Source: Stenotrophomonas rhizophila (lineage in GTDB: Bacteria > Pseudomonadota > Gammaproteobacteria > Xanthomonadales > Xanthomonadaceae). From it: 64,000 bases of DNA. The translations under genes were made by a program, and so were the position numbers. Position 1 is the first letter of the stretch. The number at the start of each line of letters is the position of its first letter. Location of the stretch: positions 219,147-283,146 of the forward strand of contig NZ_JACWUO010000004.1 of NCBI RefSeq assembly GCF_020857975.1, written 5' to 3'. This document shows, one piece after another, positions 9,078 through 20,208 of the stretch. The notes under the pieces are model-generated. The model saw nothing but the letters and a program-made list of their open reading frames with translations, did not search any database and was not told the origin of the DNA.

Positions 9078-9866
9078 TCAGTCCTGGGTGACCCAATGCG
9101 GGGCGCGCTTGTCCAGGAAGGCGCCCAGGCCCTCCTGGCCCTCGGCCGAGACCCGCAGCCGCGCGATCAGGGCTGCGTTGTCGCGGTCCAGCGCGTCGCG
9201 GTCGCGGCCGCTGCCGACCTGGCGGACCAGCTCCTTGGCCGAGGCCGAGGCGATCGGGCCGGCCTTGTCGAGCAGGCCGAGCTGGCGCTGCACCGCTTCG
9301 TCGATGCGTTCAGGTTCGACCAGTTGATGGACCAGGCCGATCCGCAATGCGGTCTCGGCATCGAAATGCTCGCCGGTGGCGAACCAGCGGCGCGCCTGGC
9401 GCGGCCCGATCGCGTCGATCACATACGGCGAGATCACCGCCGGCAGCAGGCCCAGCCGGCTTTCGGTCAGGCCGAAGCGGGCCGCGCTGCTGGCGATGGC
9501 GATATCGCAGCAGGCCACCAAGCCGACCCCGCCACCGAAGGCGGCGCCCTGGATGCGGGCGATGGTCGGCTTGGGCAGCTCGTCCAGGGTGCGCATCAGC
9601 CGGGCCAGGGCCAGCGCGTCCAGACGGTTGTCCTCCTCGCTGGCCGTGGCCATGCCGCGCATCCACTGCATGTCCGCGCCGGCCGAGAACGAGGCGCCGT
9701 GGCCGGCCAGCACCACCGCGCGCACATGGTGGTCGCGGCCGGCCGCTTCCAGTGCCGCGGTCAGCTGCGCGATCAGGGCCGCGTCGAAGGCGTTGTGCAG
9801 GGTCGGGCGGTTCAGCCACAGGGTCAGCACCGAGGCGCTGCGTTCTATCTGTAGTGCATCACTCAT
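9078..9866 (-). CDS. enoyl-CoA hydratase, probable methylglutaconyl-CoA hydratase (LiuC-like)
   Basis: A 262-residue crotonase-fold enzyme. The oxyanion-hole segments are SAGADMQWMRGM and GAAFGGGVGLVACCD. The catalytic Glu region is FGLTESRLGLLPA, where one canonical crotonase Glu is retained. ADMQWM resembles methylglutaconyl-CoA hydratases of leucine breakdown (ADLNWM type), and HMG-CoA lyase lies two genes downstream, which supports this substrate. A general enoyl-CoA hydratase is the alternative. It is transcribed away from feoA across a 116-bp divergent region. Confidence 0.82.
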   Translation of the reverse strand: MSDALQIERSASVLTLWLNRPTLHNAFDAALIAQLTAALEAAGRDHHVRAVVLAGHGASFSAGADMQWMRGMATASEEDNRLDALALARLMRTLDELPKPTIARIQGAAFGGGVGLVACCDIAIASSAARFGLTESRLGLLPAVISPYVIDAIGPRQARRWFATGEHFDAETALRIGLVHQLVEPERIDEAVQRQLGLLDKAGPIASASAKELVRQVGSGRDRDALDRDNAALIARLRVSAEGQEGLGAFLDKRAPHWVTQD

Positions 9867-9948
9867 GGGGGTCTACACGTGTCCATACATGTACCGATCA
9901 TAGCTGGCCCGGGCAGCCAGGCCATGACGCGACGCGGCGATGCTAGAA

Positions 9949-9968
9949 TTGATAACCATTCCTATCAA
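9949..9968 (+). promoter_or_regulatory. Fur-box-like palindrome upstream of feoA
   Basis: TTGATA and TATCAA form an inverted repeat around CCATTCC-like central bases, close to the Fur consensus GATAATGATTATC. It starts 34 bases before the feoA start and overlaps a -10-like TAGAAT (9944-9949), where a repressor would block transcription. Ferrous-iron uptake genes are established Fur targets. The site call comes from pattern reading only. Confidence 0.65.
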
Positions 9969-9982
9969 CCAGAAGGCGCCCT

Positions 9983-10042
9983 GTGTCGCTGTCTGATCTG
10001 CCCATGCACAGCGTGACGCTGTCTGATCTGCCCATGCATAGC
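9983..10042 (+). repeat. 30-bp tandem duplication at the feoA start
   Basis: Two adjacent 30-base units (9983-10012 and 10013-10042) differ at only two positions and both begin with GTG. They encode SLSDLPMHS twice at the FeoA N-terminus. Either GTG could start translation; the first has AGAAGG six bases upstream. Confidence 0.9.
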
Positions 10043-10267
10043 TCGGCCCTGGTCGAATCGGTACAGGACCTGCATGCAAACGATGCCATCGCCCGCCGGC
10101 TGCGCGAACTGGGGTTCGTCAAGGGCGAGGACGTGCGCCTGGTCGCCCGCGGCCCGGTCGGCGGTGAACCGTTGCTGGTGCAGGTCGGGTTCACCCGGTT
10201 TGCCCTGCGCCGCAGCGAAGCGGCACGCATCCTGATCGCCCCCGGCCCCGCGCGGGGCACGGCATGA
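9983..10267 (+). CDS. feoA: ferrous iron transport protein A
   Basis: A 94-residue SH3-like cytosolic partner of FeoB. The core from ELGFVKGEDVRLVARGPVGG to FALRRSEAARI is the FeoA fold, which is thought to regulate FeoB or stabilise its complex. The GTG start at 9983 has a good Shine-Dalgarno (AGAAGG). A second in-frame GTG lies at 10013 because the first ten codons are tandemly duplicated. The gene overlaps feoB by four bases (ATGA). The Fur-box-like site just upstream implies derepression under iron limitation. Confidence 0.93.
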   Translation: MSLSDLPMHSVTLSDLPMHSSALVESVQDLHANDAIARRLRELGFVKGEDVRLVARGPVGGEPLLVQVGFTRFALRRSEAARILIAPGPARGTA

Positions 10268-12123
10268 GCGCGGCCGCGCAGATGCTGCGGGTGGCGCTGG
10301 TGGGCAACCCCAACAGCGGCAAGACCGCGCTGTTCAACCAGCTCACCGGCAGTCGCCAGAAGGTGGCCAATTACACCGGGGTCACCGTCGAGCGCAAGGA
10401 AGGCCGCCTGCGCGCGCCATCGGGCCGCGAATTCGCCGTGCTCGACCTGCCCGGCGCCTACAGCCTGCAGCCGGCCAGCCTGGACGAGGCGATCACCCGC
10501 GACCTGTGCCGGGGCTTCTACCCCGGCGAGGCGGCGCCGGACGTGCTGCTGTGCGTGATCGATGCCACCAACCTGCGCCTGCACCTGCGCTTTGCACTGG
10601 AGCTGCGCGAGCTGGGCAAGCCGATGATCGTGGCCTTGAACATGGTCGATGCGGCGCAGCGCCGCGGCATCAAGATCGACGTGCCGGCGCTGGAACAGGC
10701 CCTGGGCGTGCCGGTGGTGGAAACCGTGGCGGTGCGCCGGCATGGCGCCCAGCAGCTGGTGGAACGGCTGGATGCGATGGTGCCGCACCTGCAGGCGCCG
10801 GTGGAGGTGCCTGCGCCGGACAGCGACTACCACGCCCGCGTGCGCGACATCCTGGCCGCCTCGGTGAGCATGCCGACCCGTACGGCGAAGGTGGATGACG
10901 CGCTGGACCGCTGGTTGCTGCACCCGGTGTTCGGGCTGCTGACCCTGGCGGTGGTGATGTTCCTGATCTTCCAGGCGGTGTTCGCCTGGGCCACGCCGCT
11001 GATGGACGGCATCGAGGCCGGTTTCGGCTGGCTGGGCCAGAACGTCGGCGCGGTACTGCCCGAAGGGCCACTGTCCAGCCTGCTTACCGACGGCATCATC
11101 GCCGGCGTCGGCGGGGTGGTGGTATTCCTGCCGCAGATCCTGATCCTGTTCGCCTTCATCCTGGCGCTGGAAGAATCCGGCTACCTGCCGCGTGCGGCGT
11201 TCCTGCTCGATCGCATGATGGCCTCGGCCGGCCTGTCCGGGCGTTCGTTCATCCCGCTGCTGTCCAGCTTCGCCTGCGCGGTGCCGGGCATCATGGCCAC
11301 GCGCAGCATCCAGGACCCGCGCGATCGCCTGGCCACGATCCTGGTGGCGCCGTTGATGACCTGCTCGGCGCGGCTGCCGGTGTATGCGCTGCTGATCGGC
11401 GCGTTCATTCCGGCCCGGACGCTGTGGGGCTTTGTCAGCCAGCAGGGGCTGGTGCTGTTCGGCCTGTACCTGGCCGGCATCCTCAGTGCGTTGGCGATGT
11501 CGTGGGTGATGAAGAAGTGGCGCCGCGACAAGAGCGAGCACCCGCTGATGCTCGAACTGCCGTCCTACCGCATCCCACACCCGCGCGACCTGGCCGTGGG
11601 CCTGTACGAGCGCGGCATGATCTTCCTGCGGCGGGTGGGCGGCATCATCCTGTCGCTGACCATCCTGCTCTGGGTGCTGCTGAAATTCCCCGCCGCCCCG
11701 GCCAATGCGACCATGCCGGCGATCGACTACAGCTTTGCCGGCCAGATCGGCCATGCGATGTCGGTGATCTTCGCCCCGCTGGGCTTCAACTGGCAGATCT
11801 GCATCGCGCTGATCCCGGGCATGGGCGCGCGCGAGGTGGCGGTGTCCTCGCTGGCCACGATCTATGCGCTGTCGGCGGCCGACGATGACGCCGCGATCCA
11901 GGCGCTGACCCCGGTGGTGGCGCACGGCTGGTCGCTGGCCACCGGCCTGTCGCTGCTGGTGTGGTTCATCTACGCGCCGATGTGCATTTCCACGCTGGCC
12001 ACCATCAAGCGCGAGACCAACTCGTGGAAGCAGGTGGGGTTTGCCACCGTGTACCTGTTCGCGGCGGCCTATATCGCCGCGCTGGTCACCTACCAGGTGA
12101 CCGTGGCGCTGGGCGGCGGCTGA
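10264..12123 (+). CDS. feoB: ferrous iron transporter FeoB
   Basis: A 619-residue inner-membrane Fe(II) transporter with a cytosolic G domain. G1 is GNPNSGKTALF (residues 14-24), G3 is DLPGAYSL and G4 is NMVD. A guanine-dissociation-inhibitor-like linker follows, then the membrane domain with two Gate motifs (around FIPLLSSFACAVPGIM and IPGMGAREVAVSS). The conserved Cys in SSFACAVPG and TCSARLPVY are present. It is slightly shorter than E. coli FeoB because the C-terminal extension is missing. The start overlaps feoA and the stop shares one base with the next small gene. Confidence 0.96.
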   Translation: MSAAAQMLRVALVGNPNSGKTALFNQLTGSRQKVANYTGVTVERKEGRLRAPSGREFAVLDLPGAYSLQPASLDEAITRDLCRGFYPGEAAPDVLLCVIDATNLRLHLRFALELRELGKPMIVALNMVDAAQRRGIKIDVPALEQALGVPVVETVAVRRHGAQQLVERLDAMVPHLQAPVEVPAPDSDYHARVRDILAASVSMPTRTAKVDDALDRWLLHPVFGLLTLAVVMFLIFQAVFAWATPLMDGIEAGFGWLGQNVGAVLPEGPLSSLLTDGIIAGVGGVVVFLPQILILFAFILALEESGYLPRAAFLLDRMMASAGLSGRSFIPLLSSFACAVPGIMATRSIQDPRDRLATILVAPLMTCSARLPVYALLIGAFIPARTLWGFVSQQGLVLFGLYLAGILSALAMSWVMKKWRRDKSEHPLMLELPSYRIPHPRDLAVGLYERGMIFLRRVGGIILSLTILLWVLLKFPAAPANATMPAIDYSFAGQIGHAMSVIFAPLGFNWQICIALIPGMGAREVAVSSLATIYALSAADDDAAIQALTPVVAHGWSLATGLSLLVWFIYAPMCISTLATIKRETNSWKQVGFATVYLFAAAYIAALVTYQVTVALGGG

Positions 12124-12377
12124 TGAGCGCCGGGCTGCTGCTGCAATACGTGGTGGTGGCGCTGATCGTGCTGGCAAGCGCGTGGGTGGTGCTGAACAAG
12201 CAGTTCCCGGGCCTGGTGCGCCGCGTGCGCGGGGCGATCGCGCTGGGGCTGGTGAAGCCGCAGCGGGCCGCATGGCTGCAGGCCCTGGGGCGGAAGATCG
12301 CGCCGCCGGCCAGTGGCGGCGGTGGCGCCTGCGGTGGCTGCGACAGCTGCGGGCCGACGCCGCCGAAGCAACACTGA
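12123..12377 (+). CDS. small FeoB-associated Cys-rich membrane protein
   Basis: An 84-residue protein starting on the last base of the feoB stop (TGATG), so clearly part of the feo operon. One N-terminal membrane helix (LLLQYVVVALIVLASAWVVL) is followed by a basic segment and a C-terminal tail with CGGCDSC that could bind iron or be redox active. It occupies the place of FeoC but is not the winged-helix FeoC; it resembles the DUF6587/FeoB-associated Cys-rich type. A GC hairpin with no T-run (about 12394-12415) lies after it. Confidence 0.8.
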   Translation: MSAGLLLQYVVVALIVLASAWVVLNKQFPGLVRRVRGAIALGLVKPQRAAWLQALGRKIAPPASGGGGACGGCDSCGPTPPKQH

Positions 12378-12592
12378 CCTTGATGATCGGCGATAGCGGC
12401 GGGCTCTGCCCGCTGCCATCGCATCGGCGTCCGTCTTGCCGGAAGCGTTGACGGTTGGCTGGTTGCGGTTGCTTGCGCCCAAGCCGCAGGCGCAAGCGGA
12501 TGGCCATCGGCAGCGTGCGCGGCGTCACGCCTGGCGCAGGCAGGCGATATCCGCTCTTGTGCCGCCTTGCCGGCACCGGCTAGCCTGCGCGC

Positions 12593-13333
12593 ATGAATAC
12601 AGTCCCGCTTCGTTTGCTCATCCACGGCGCTTCCGGGCGCATGGGCCAGGCCCTGCTGCGCCTGGCCGCCGCTCGCTCCGATCTGCAGGTGGTTGCCGCG
12701 GTGACCGGCCGTGCCCCGGCCCAGCGCGTGGTCGACGGCGTACCGCACTTCGCCAGCGCCGAGCTGGGCGGTGCGCCGCCGTTCGACGTGGCCATCGACT
12801 TCAGCCTGCCCGAGGGCTTCGACCCGGTCCTGGCGCTGTGCGTGGAGCGCGGCGCCGGACTGGTCTCGGGCACCACCGGGATCAGCCAGGGCCAACGCCA
12901 GGCGCTGATCCAGGCCGCCGACAGCATCGCGCTGGTGTGGGCGTCCAACTTCAGCCTGGGCGTGGCGGTGCTGGATGAACTGGTCGAGCGGGCGGCCGCG
13001 GCACTGGCCGGCTGGGACTGCGACATCGTCGAATCCCACCATGTGCACAAGCAGGACGCACCCTCGGGCACCGCGCTGACCCTGGGCGCGGCTGCCCAGC
13101 AGGGCGGGGCGCAACCGCGCTATGCCAGCCTGCGCGCCGGCGATATCGTCGGTGAGCACCTGGTCCAGTTCACCGGGCTGGGCGAGCGCCTGGAACTGAC
13201 CCACCGGGCCACCAACCGCGACATCTTCGCGCGCGGGGCGTTGTTTGCCGCCGTCCAGCTGAACGGGCGCGCGCCCGGCAGCTACCGGGTCCGCGACCTG
13301 CTGGCCGCGCCGGCGCCGCCGGACGTCGGCTGA
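12593..13333 (+). CDS. dapB: 4-hydroxy-tetrahydrodipicolinate reductase
   Basis: A 246-residue NAD(P)H-dependent reductase of the lysine/diaminopimelate pathway. The Rossmann motif HGASGRMGQALL is at residues 11-22, VSGTTG marks the nucleotide-binding loop, and the signature ESHHVHKQDAPSGTAL carries the catalytic His and Lys. The length is slightly below the usual 260-270. It stands alone with 215 bp upstream and 286 bp downstream to carA. The pairing of dapB and carAB is common in proteobacteria. Confidence 0.94.
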   Translation: MNTVPLRLLIHGASGRMGQALLRLAAARSDLQVVAAVTGRAPAQRVVDGVPHFASAELGGAPPFDVAIDFSLPEGFDPVLALCVERGAGLVSGTTGISQGQRQALIQAADSIALVWASNFSLGVAVLDELVERAAAALAGWDCDIVESHHVHKQDAPSGTALTLGAAAQQGGAQPRYASLRAGDIVGEHLVQFTGLGERLELTHRATNRDIFARGALFAAVQLNGRAPGSYRVRDLLAAPAPPDVG

Positions 13334-13488
13334 GTCCGGCCGGTCCGCGCCGGGGGCGGCCACCGGCCCCCTGTCGCGGCGGGCCGGGAGCGCCGAACCG
13401 GGCGCGCCAGCCTGAACCCGGGGCCGGCCCGGCGCCGCCGTACGTCAGCGCATGCATGTAAATGCTGGCATCGCAGGCCCGGTGCCTT

Positions 13489-13552
13489 TACAATTCCCGC
13501 TCGCCGAATCACGACAGCCGGACCGGTCCCGAACCGCCGTCCGCGCTTTTTT
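13489..13552 (+). promoter_or_regulatory. possible carA promoter -10 and leader terminator/attenuator
   Basis: TACAAT (13489-13494) is a good -10, with CTGGCA 18 bases upstream as a weak -35. About 25 bases downstream, CGGACCGG and CCGCCGTCCG can pair as a GC hairpin (13519-13543), followed by CGCTTTTTTG. This is the form of an intrinsic terminator placed inside the carA leader, 68 bases before the start codon. A second arrangement pairs GCGCT (13543) with AGCGC (13571). Pyrimidine-linked attenuation is an inference. Confidence 0.45.
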
Positions 13553-13619
13553 GCAGCCGCTTTTTCGTGGAGCGCAGGCGTGACTTCGGTGACCCCTCGG
13601 TAGCCAAAGTGAGAATTCC

Positions 13620-14750
13620 GTGACCCAAGCCGCAATCCTCGTCCTCGAAGACGGCACCGTATTCGAGGGCGAATCCGTAGGCGCGCCCGGCCTGTCCGTC
13701 GGCGAGGTGGTGTTCAACACCGCCATGACCGGTTACCAGGAAGTGCTGACTGACCCTTCCTACGCCCGGCAGATGGTCACGCTGACCTACCCGCATATCG
13801 GCAATACCGGCATGACCGACCAGGACGACGAGGCCCACAAAGTGTGGTCGGCCGGCCTGATCGTGCGCGATGTGCCGCGCCGCCCGAGCAACTGGCGCAG
13901 CCAGGTATCGCTGCAGGACTGGCTGCTGCAGCGTGGCGTGGTGGCCATCTCCGGCATCGATACCCGCAAGCTGACCCGCATCCTGCGCGAGCGCGGCGCG
14001 CAGAACGGGGCGCTGATGGCCGGCGAGGGGCTGGACGTGGAGCAGGCACTGGAAGCGGCACGCAAGTTCCCCGGCCTGAAGGGCATGGACCTGGCCAAGG
14101 TGGTCAGCACCGACAAGGCCTACCCGTGGACCGAAGGCCAGCTGGACTTGAACAGCAACGAATTCGTCAGCGCCGCCCCGCGTTTCAAGGTGGTGGCCTA
14201 TGACTTCGGCGCCAAGCTGAACATCCTGCGCATGCTGGCCGAGCGCGGCTGCGAGCTCACCGTGGTGCCGGCGCAGACCCCGGCCGCCGAGGTGCTGGCG
14301 ATGAACCCCGACGGCGTGTTCCTGTCCAACGGCCCGGGCGATCCGGAACCGTGCGTCTACGCGATCGAGGCGATCAAGGTGTTCCTGGACAAGAAGCTGC
14401 CGGTGTTCGGCATCTGCCTGGGCCACCAGCTGCTGGCGCTGGCCTCCGGTGCCAAGACGGTCAAGATGGGCCACGGCCACCACGGCGCCAACCACCCGGT
14501 GCAGGACCTGGACGACGGCCGGGTGATGATCACCTCGCAGAACCACGGGTTCGCGGTGGATGAAGCGACCCTGCCGGCCACCCTGCGGGTAACCCACCGC
14601 TCGCTGTTCGATGGCACCAACCAGGGCATCGCCCGCACCGACGTGCCGGCGTTCTCGTTCCAGGGCCATCCGGAAGCCTCGCCGGGCCCGCATGACGTGG
14701 GCCCGCTGTTCGACCGTTTCGTGACCCTGATGGCCGAGGCCAAGGCGTGA
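13620..14750 (+). CDS. carA: carbamoyl-phosphate synthase small subunit
   Basis: A 376-residue glutamine amidotransferase subunit that hydrolyses glutamine and channels ammonia to CarB for arginine and pyrimidine synthesis. The N-terminal CarA domain ([25 protein letters not shown]) precedes the class I amidotransferase domain with the nucleophile in [12 protein letters not shown] and the catalytic His/Glu in [13 protein letters not shown]. The start is GTG at 13620 with a weak ribosome site. The stop overlaps the next gene's GTG by four bases. Confidence 0.96.
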   Translation: MTQAAILVLEDGTVFEGESVGAPGLSVGEVVFNTAMTGYQEVLTDPSYARQMVTLTYPHIGNTGMTDQDDEAHKVWSAGLIVRDVPRRPSNWRSQVSLQDWLLQRGVVAISGIDTRKLTRILRERGAQNGALMAGEGLDVEQALEAARKFPGLKGMDLAKVVSTDKAYPWTEGQLDLNSNEFVSAAPRFKVVAYDFGAKLNILRMLAERGCELTVVPAQTPAAEVLAMNPDGVFLSNGPGDPEPCVYAIEAIKVFLDKKLPVFGICLGHQLLALASGAKTVKMGHGHHGANHPVQDLDDGRVMITSQNHGFAVDEATLPATLRVTHRSLFDGTNQGIARTDVPAFSFQGHPEASPGPHDVGPLFDRFVTLMAEAKA

Positions 14751-15298
14751 TCCAGCGCGCTGCACTACTGGTGTTGCTGTGCGGCGCCGTCGGCGCGGTG
14801 CAGGCCGCACCGGCCGCCACCGCAGAGGTGGACGCGCTTCTGCAGACGTTGAACAAGGGCTCGCTCGGTGCTTCGCAGGCGGAAATGATGGTCGAGGAGG
14901 TGCCAGCGCTCAAGGCACTGCCCGAAGCTGATCGCCAATGCGCGCGCACCTCCATCCAGTCGTTTTTCTACGGTCATGTGCGCCAGTCGTTGATCAGCAG
15001 CCTGGGCGAGGACGGTGATGCAGTCGTCGCCGACTGGTCGCGCTTCCTGGCCACACCGTCCGGAAAGGGGTACCTGATCGTCACCGGTGCGCTCCCGGAG
15101 TCGGCGGCGGACGCGTCCATCAACACCCAGGACGAGGCGTACAGCGCCGGATTCGAGGCCTTTCTCGGTAGTGCGTCCTTCAAGCGCCTGAACGATGGTT
15201 TCGATGCAATGAGCGCGCCCGACGAATTGGCGGTGCGGCTGACTCGAGGACTGCAGGACCAGTGCCGGATCGCGCTGAAACCCGACGATATTTCCTGA
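14747..15298 (+). CDS. periplasmic hypothetical protein between carA and carB
   Basis: A 183-residue product whose GTG start overlaps the carA stop (GTGA), so it is translated with the car operon. The N-terminus ([14 protein letters not shown], cleavage after AQA) is a signal peptide and the rest is a helical domain with two Cys. I see no catalytic motif; it loosely recalls DUF2059-type proteins. Its place inside the car operon does not by itself indicate a pyrimidine role. Confidence 0.75.
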   Translation: MIQRAALLVLLCGAVGAVQAAPAATAEVDALLQTLNKGSLGASQAEMMVEEVPALKALPEADRQCARTSIQSFFYGHVRQSLISSLGEDGDAVVADWSRFLATPSGKGYLIVTGALPESAADASINTQDEAYSAGFEAFLGSASFKRLNDGFDAMSAPDELAVRLTRGLQDQCRIALKPDDIS

Positions 15299-15349
15299 TC
15301 GACAGCGTGCGATCACCCCCAGACACGCTGTACTGACTTAGAGAAGACA

Positions 15350-18588
<3,239 letters not shown>

Positions 18589-18592
<4 letters not shown>

Positions 18593-19065
18593 GAGCACCG
18601 ATCACCCTGAAGGGCGCGCAGCGTCTGCGCGAAGAGCTCGACCACCTCAAGTCGGTCAAGCGGCCCAAGGTCATCGCCGCCATTGCCGAGGCGCGCGAGC
18701 ACGGCGATCTGAAGGAGAACGCCGAGTACCACGCCGCGCGCGAGGAGCAGGGCTTCATCGAAGGCCGCATCAAGCAGCTCGAGGGCGAGCTGTCGCATGC
18801 CGAGATCATCGACATCACCAAGCTCAACGCCGGCAGCAAGGTGGTGTTCGGCGCCACGGTCGAGTTGTCGGACGTGGAGAGCGACGAAGGCAAGCGCTAC
18901 CAGATCGTCGGCGACCTGGAAGCGGACATCAAGCTGGGCCTGATCGCGATCTCCTCGCCGCTGGCGCGGGCGTTGATCGGCAAGCTGGAAGGCGATGCGG
19001 TCACCATCGACGCACCGGCCGGCCAGCGCGAGTACGAAATCGTCAGCGTCCAGTACCTGGACTGA
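18589..19065 (+). CDS. greA: transcription elongation factor GreA
   Basis: 158 residues. The N-terminal coiled coil carries the acidic tip in [15 protein letters not shown] that enters the RNA polymerase secondary channel and stimulates cleavage of backtracked RNA. The C-terminal FKBP-like domain ends [12 protein letters not shown]. The start is fixed by AAGGAG seven bases upstream and by the ATGA overlap with carB. The carB-greA pairing is typical of this family of bacteria. Confidence 0.97.
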
Positions 19066-19072
19066 GCCGACC

Positions 19073-19993
19073 ATGGCCACGGCAACGCTGCTGCTGCCGG
19101 CACGCAGCCGTTTCCCGGCCGCGCCGTTGCCTGATGACGTCGCCAGGGCGCTGGGGCGGGCGGAACGCCGCAGCGCCGAGGCGGGCGAGCGCGCCCAGTT
19201 GCGTCGGCATTTCCAGACGCAGCCGGACGCGTGGTCCGCCGCAGCCCTGACCCGCCAGCTGGATGTCGGCGATGCCGACGGGGCGGTGTGGCTGCGGGCC
19301 GATCCGGCAAATGTGGTGCCGGACATGCATGGCGCACGCCTGATGGGGCACGGGGATATCCTGCGCCCCGATCTGGCCGATGTGATGCATCTGCTGCCGG
19401 CACTGCAGCCGTTGTTCGCCGGCTACGGCTTCGTGCTGGATGCGCCGGTGCCGTCGCGCTGGTACCTGCGCCTGCCGCCAGGCACCACGCTGCCTGTCTT
19501 TGCCGAGCCCGATGAAGTGCTGGGCGATGATCTGTTTGCCCACCTGCCCGAGGGCGATGCCGGCCGCCGCTGGCGCGCCCTGCTGACCGAAGCGCAGGTG
19601 GTGTTGCACCAGCACGGGTGGAACCAGCAGCGCGTGGCCGACGGCAAACGGGCGATCAACTCGTTGTGGTTCTGGGGCGGCGGCGAGCTGCCCGAACGCG
19701 TGACCACCGCGCATGCCCAGGTCCGCAGCCGTGATGCGCTGCTGCAGGCGCTGGCCAAGGCAGCGGGTTTGCAGGCCGATGGCGAGCACGCCGTGGATGC
19801 CCTGGTGGACCTGCGTCAGCTGCGCTCGCTGGAACAGTTGGGCCAGGATGCGATCCGGCCGTTGCTGGCGGCGATCGCGGGCGGGGAGTTGAAGCGGCTG
19901 GTGCTGGATTTCGAAGACGGGATGCGCTTTGAGATCGACAACGGCCAGCGCTGGCGGTTCTGGAAGAAGCCGGTGCAGCTGCACGACGCCTGA
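19073..19993 (+). CDS. rpfE: RpfE-type protein (phosphoglycerate-mutase-like)
   Basis: A 306-residue protein between greA and recJ, the position of rpfE in the Xanthomonas rpf region. The motif INSLWFWGGGELP and nearby His/Asp residues relate it to the cofactor-independent phosphoglycerate-mutase-like family that often precedes recJ. Rpf proteins were defined by effects on extracellular enzymes and polysaccharide; RpfE has only a modest reported role, and its biochemical function is unknown. It starts seven bases after greA. Confidence 0.85.
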   Translation: MATATLLLPARSRFPAAPLPDDVARALGRAERRSAEAGERAQLRRHFQTQPDAWSAAALTRQLDVGDADGAVWLRADPANVVPDMHGARLMGHGDILRPDLADVMHLLPALQPLFAGYGFVLDAPVPSRWYLRLPPGTTLPVFAEPDEVLGDDLFAHLPEGDAGRRWRALLTEAQVVLHQHGWNQQRVADGKRAINSLWFWGGGELPERVTTAHAQVRSRDALLQALAKAAGLQADGEHAVDALVDLRQLRSLEQLGQDAIRPLLAAIAGGELKRLVLDFEDGMRFEIDNGQRWRFWKKPVQLHDA

Positions 19994-20208
19994 GGCGTCG
20001 ATCCACATCGGGCAGGGGGCGGTTTGATGCAGGCACCGCGCCATCCACGCATGAATCATGCTACGTGCCCGGCGGCGGCCGCTCTGCGCATGGCGATGCG
20101 TTCATGGGATTGGCGCCCCTTGGTGATGGGGCGCGACGTGGATCTACGCCGGGCCGTCGCTGCTTCCAGCGGCGTATCATGGCCGCACCTTTGCAACCGG
20201 CGCTGCCG

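Noticed and set aside
9943..12576. 877-codon open frame opposite feoAB
   Set aside because: Antisense shadow; low-complexity Arg/His/Gln composition and no motif.
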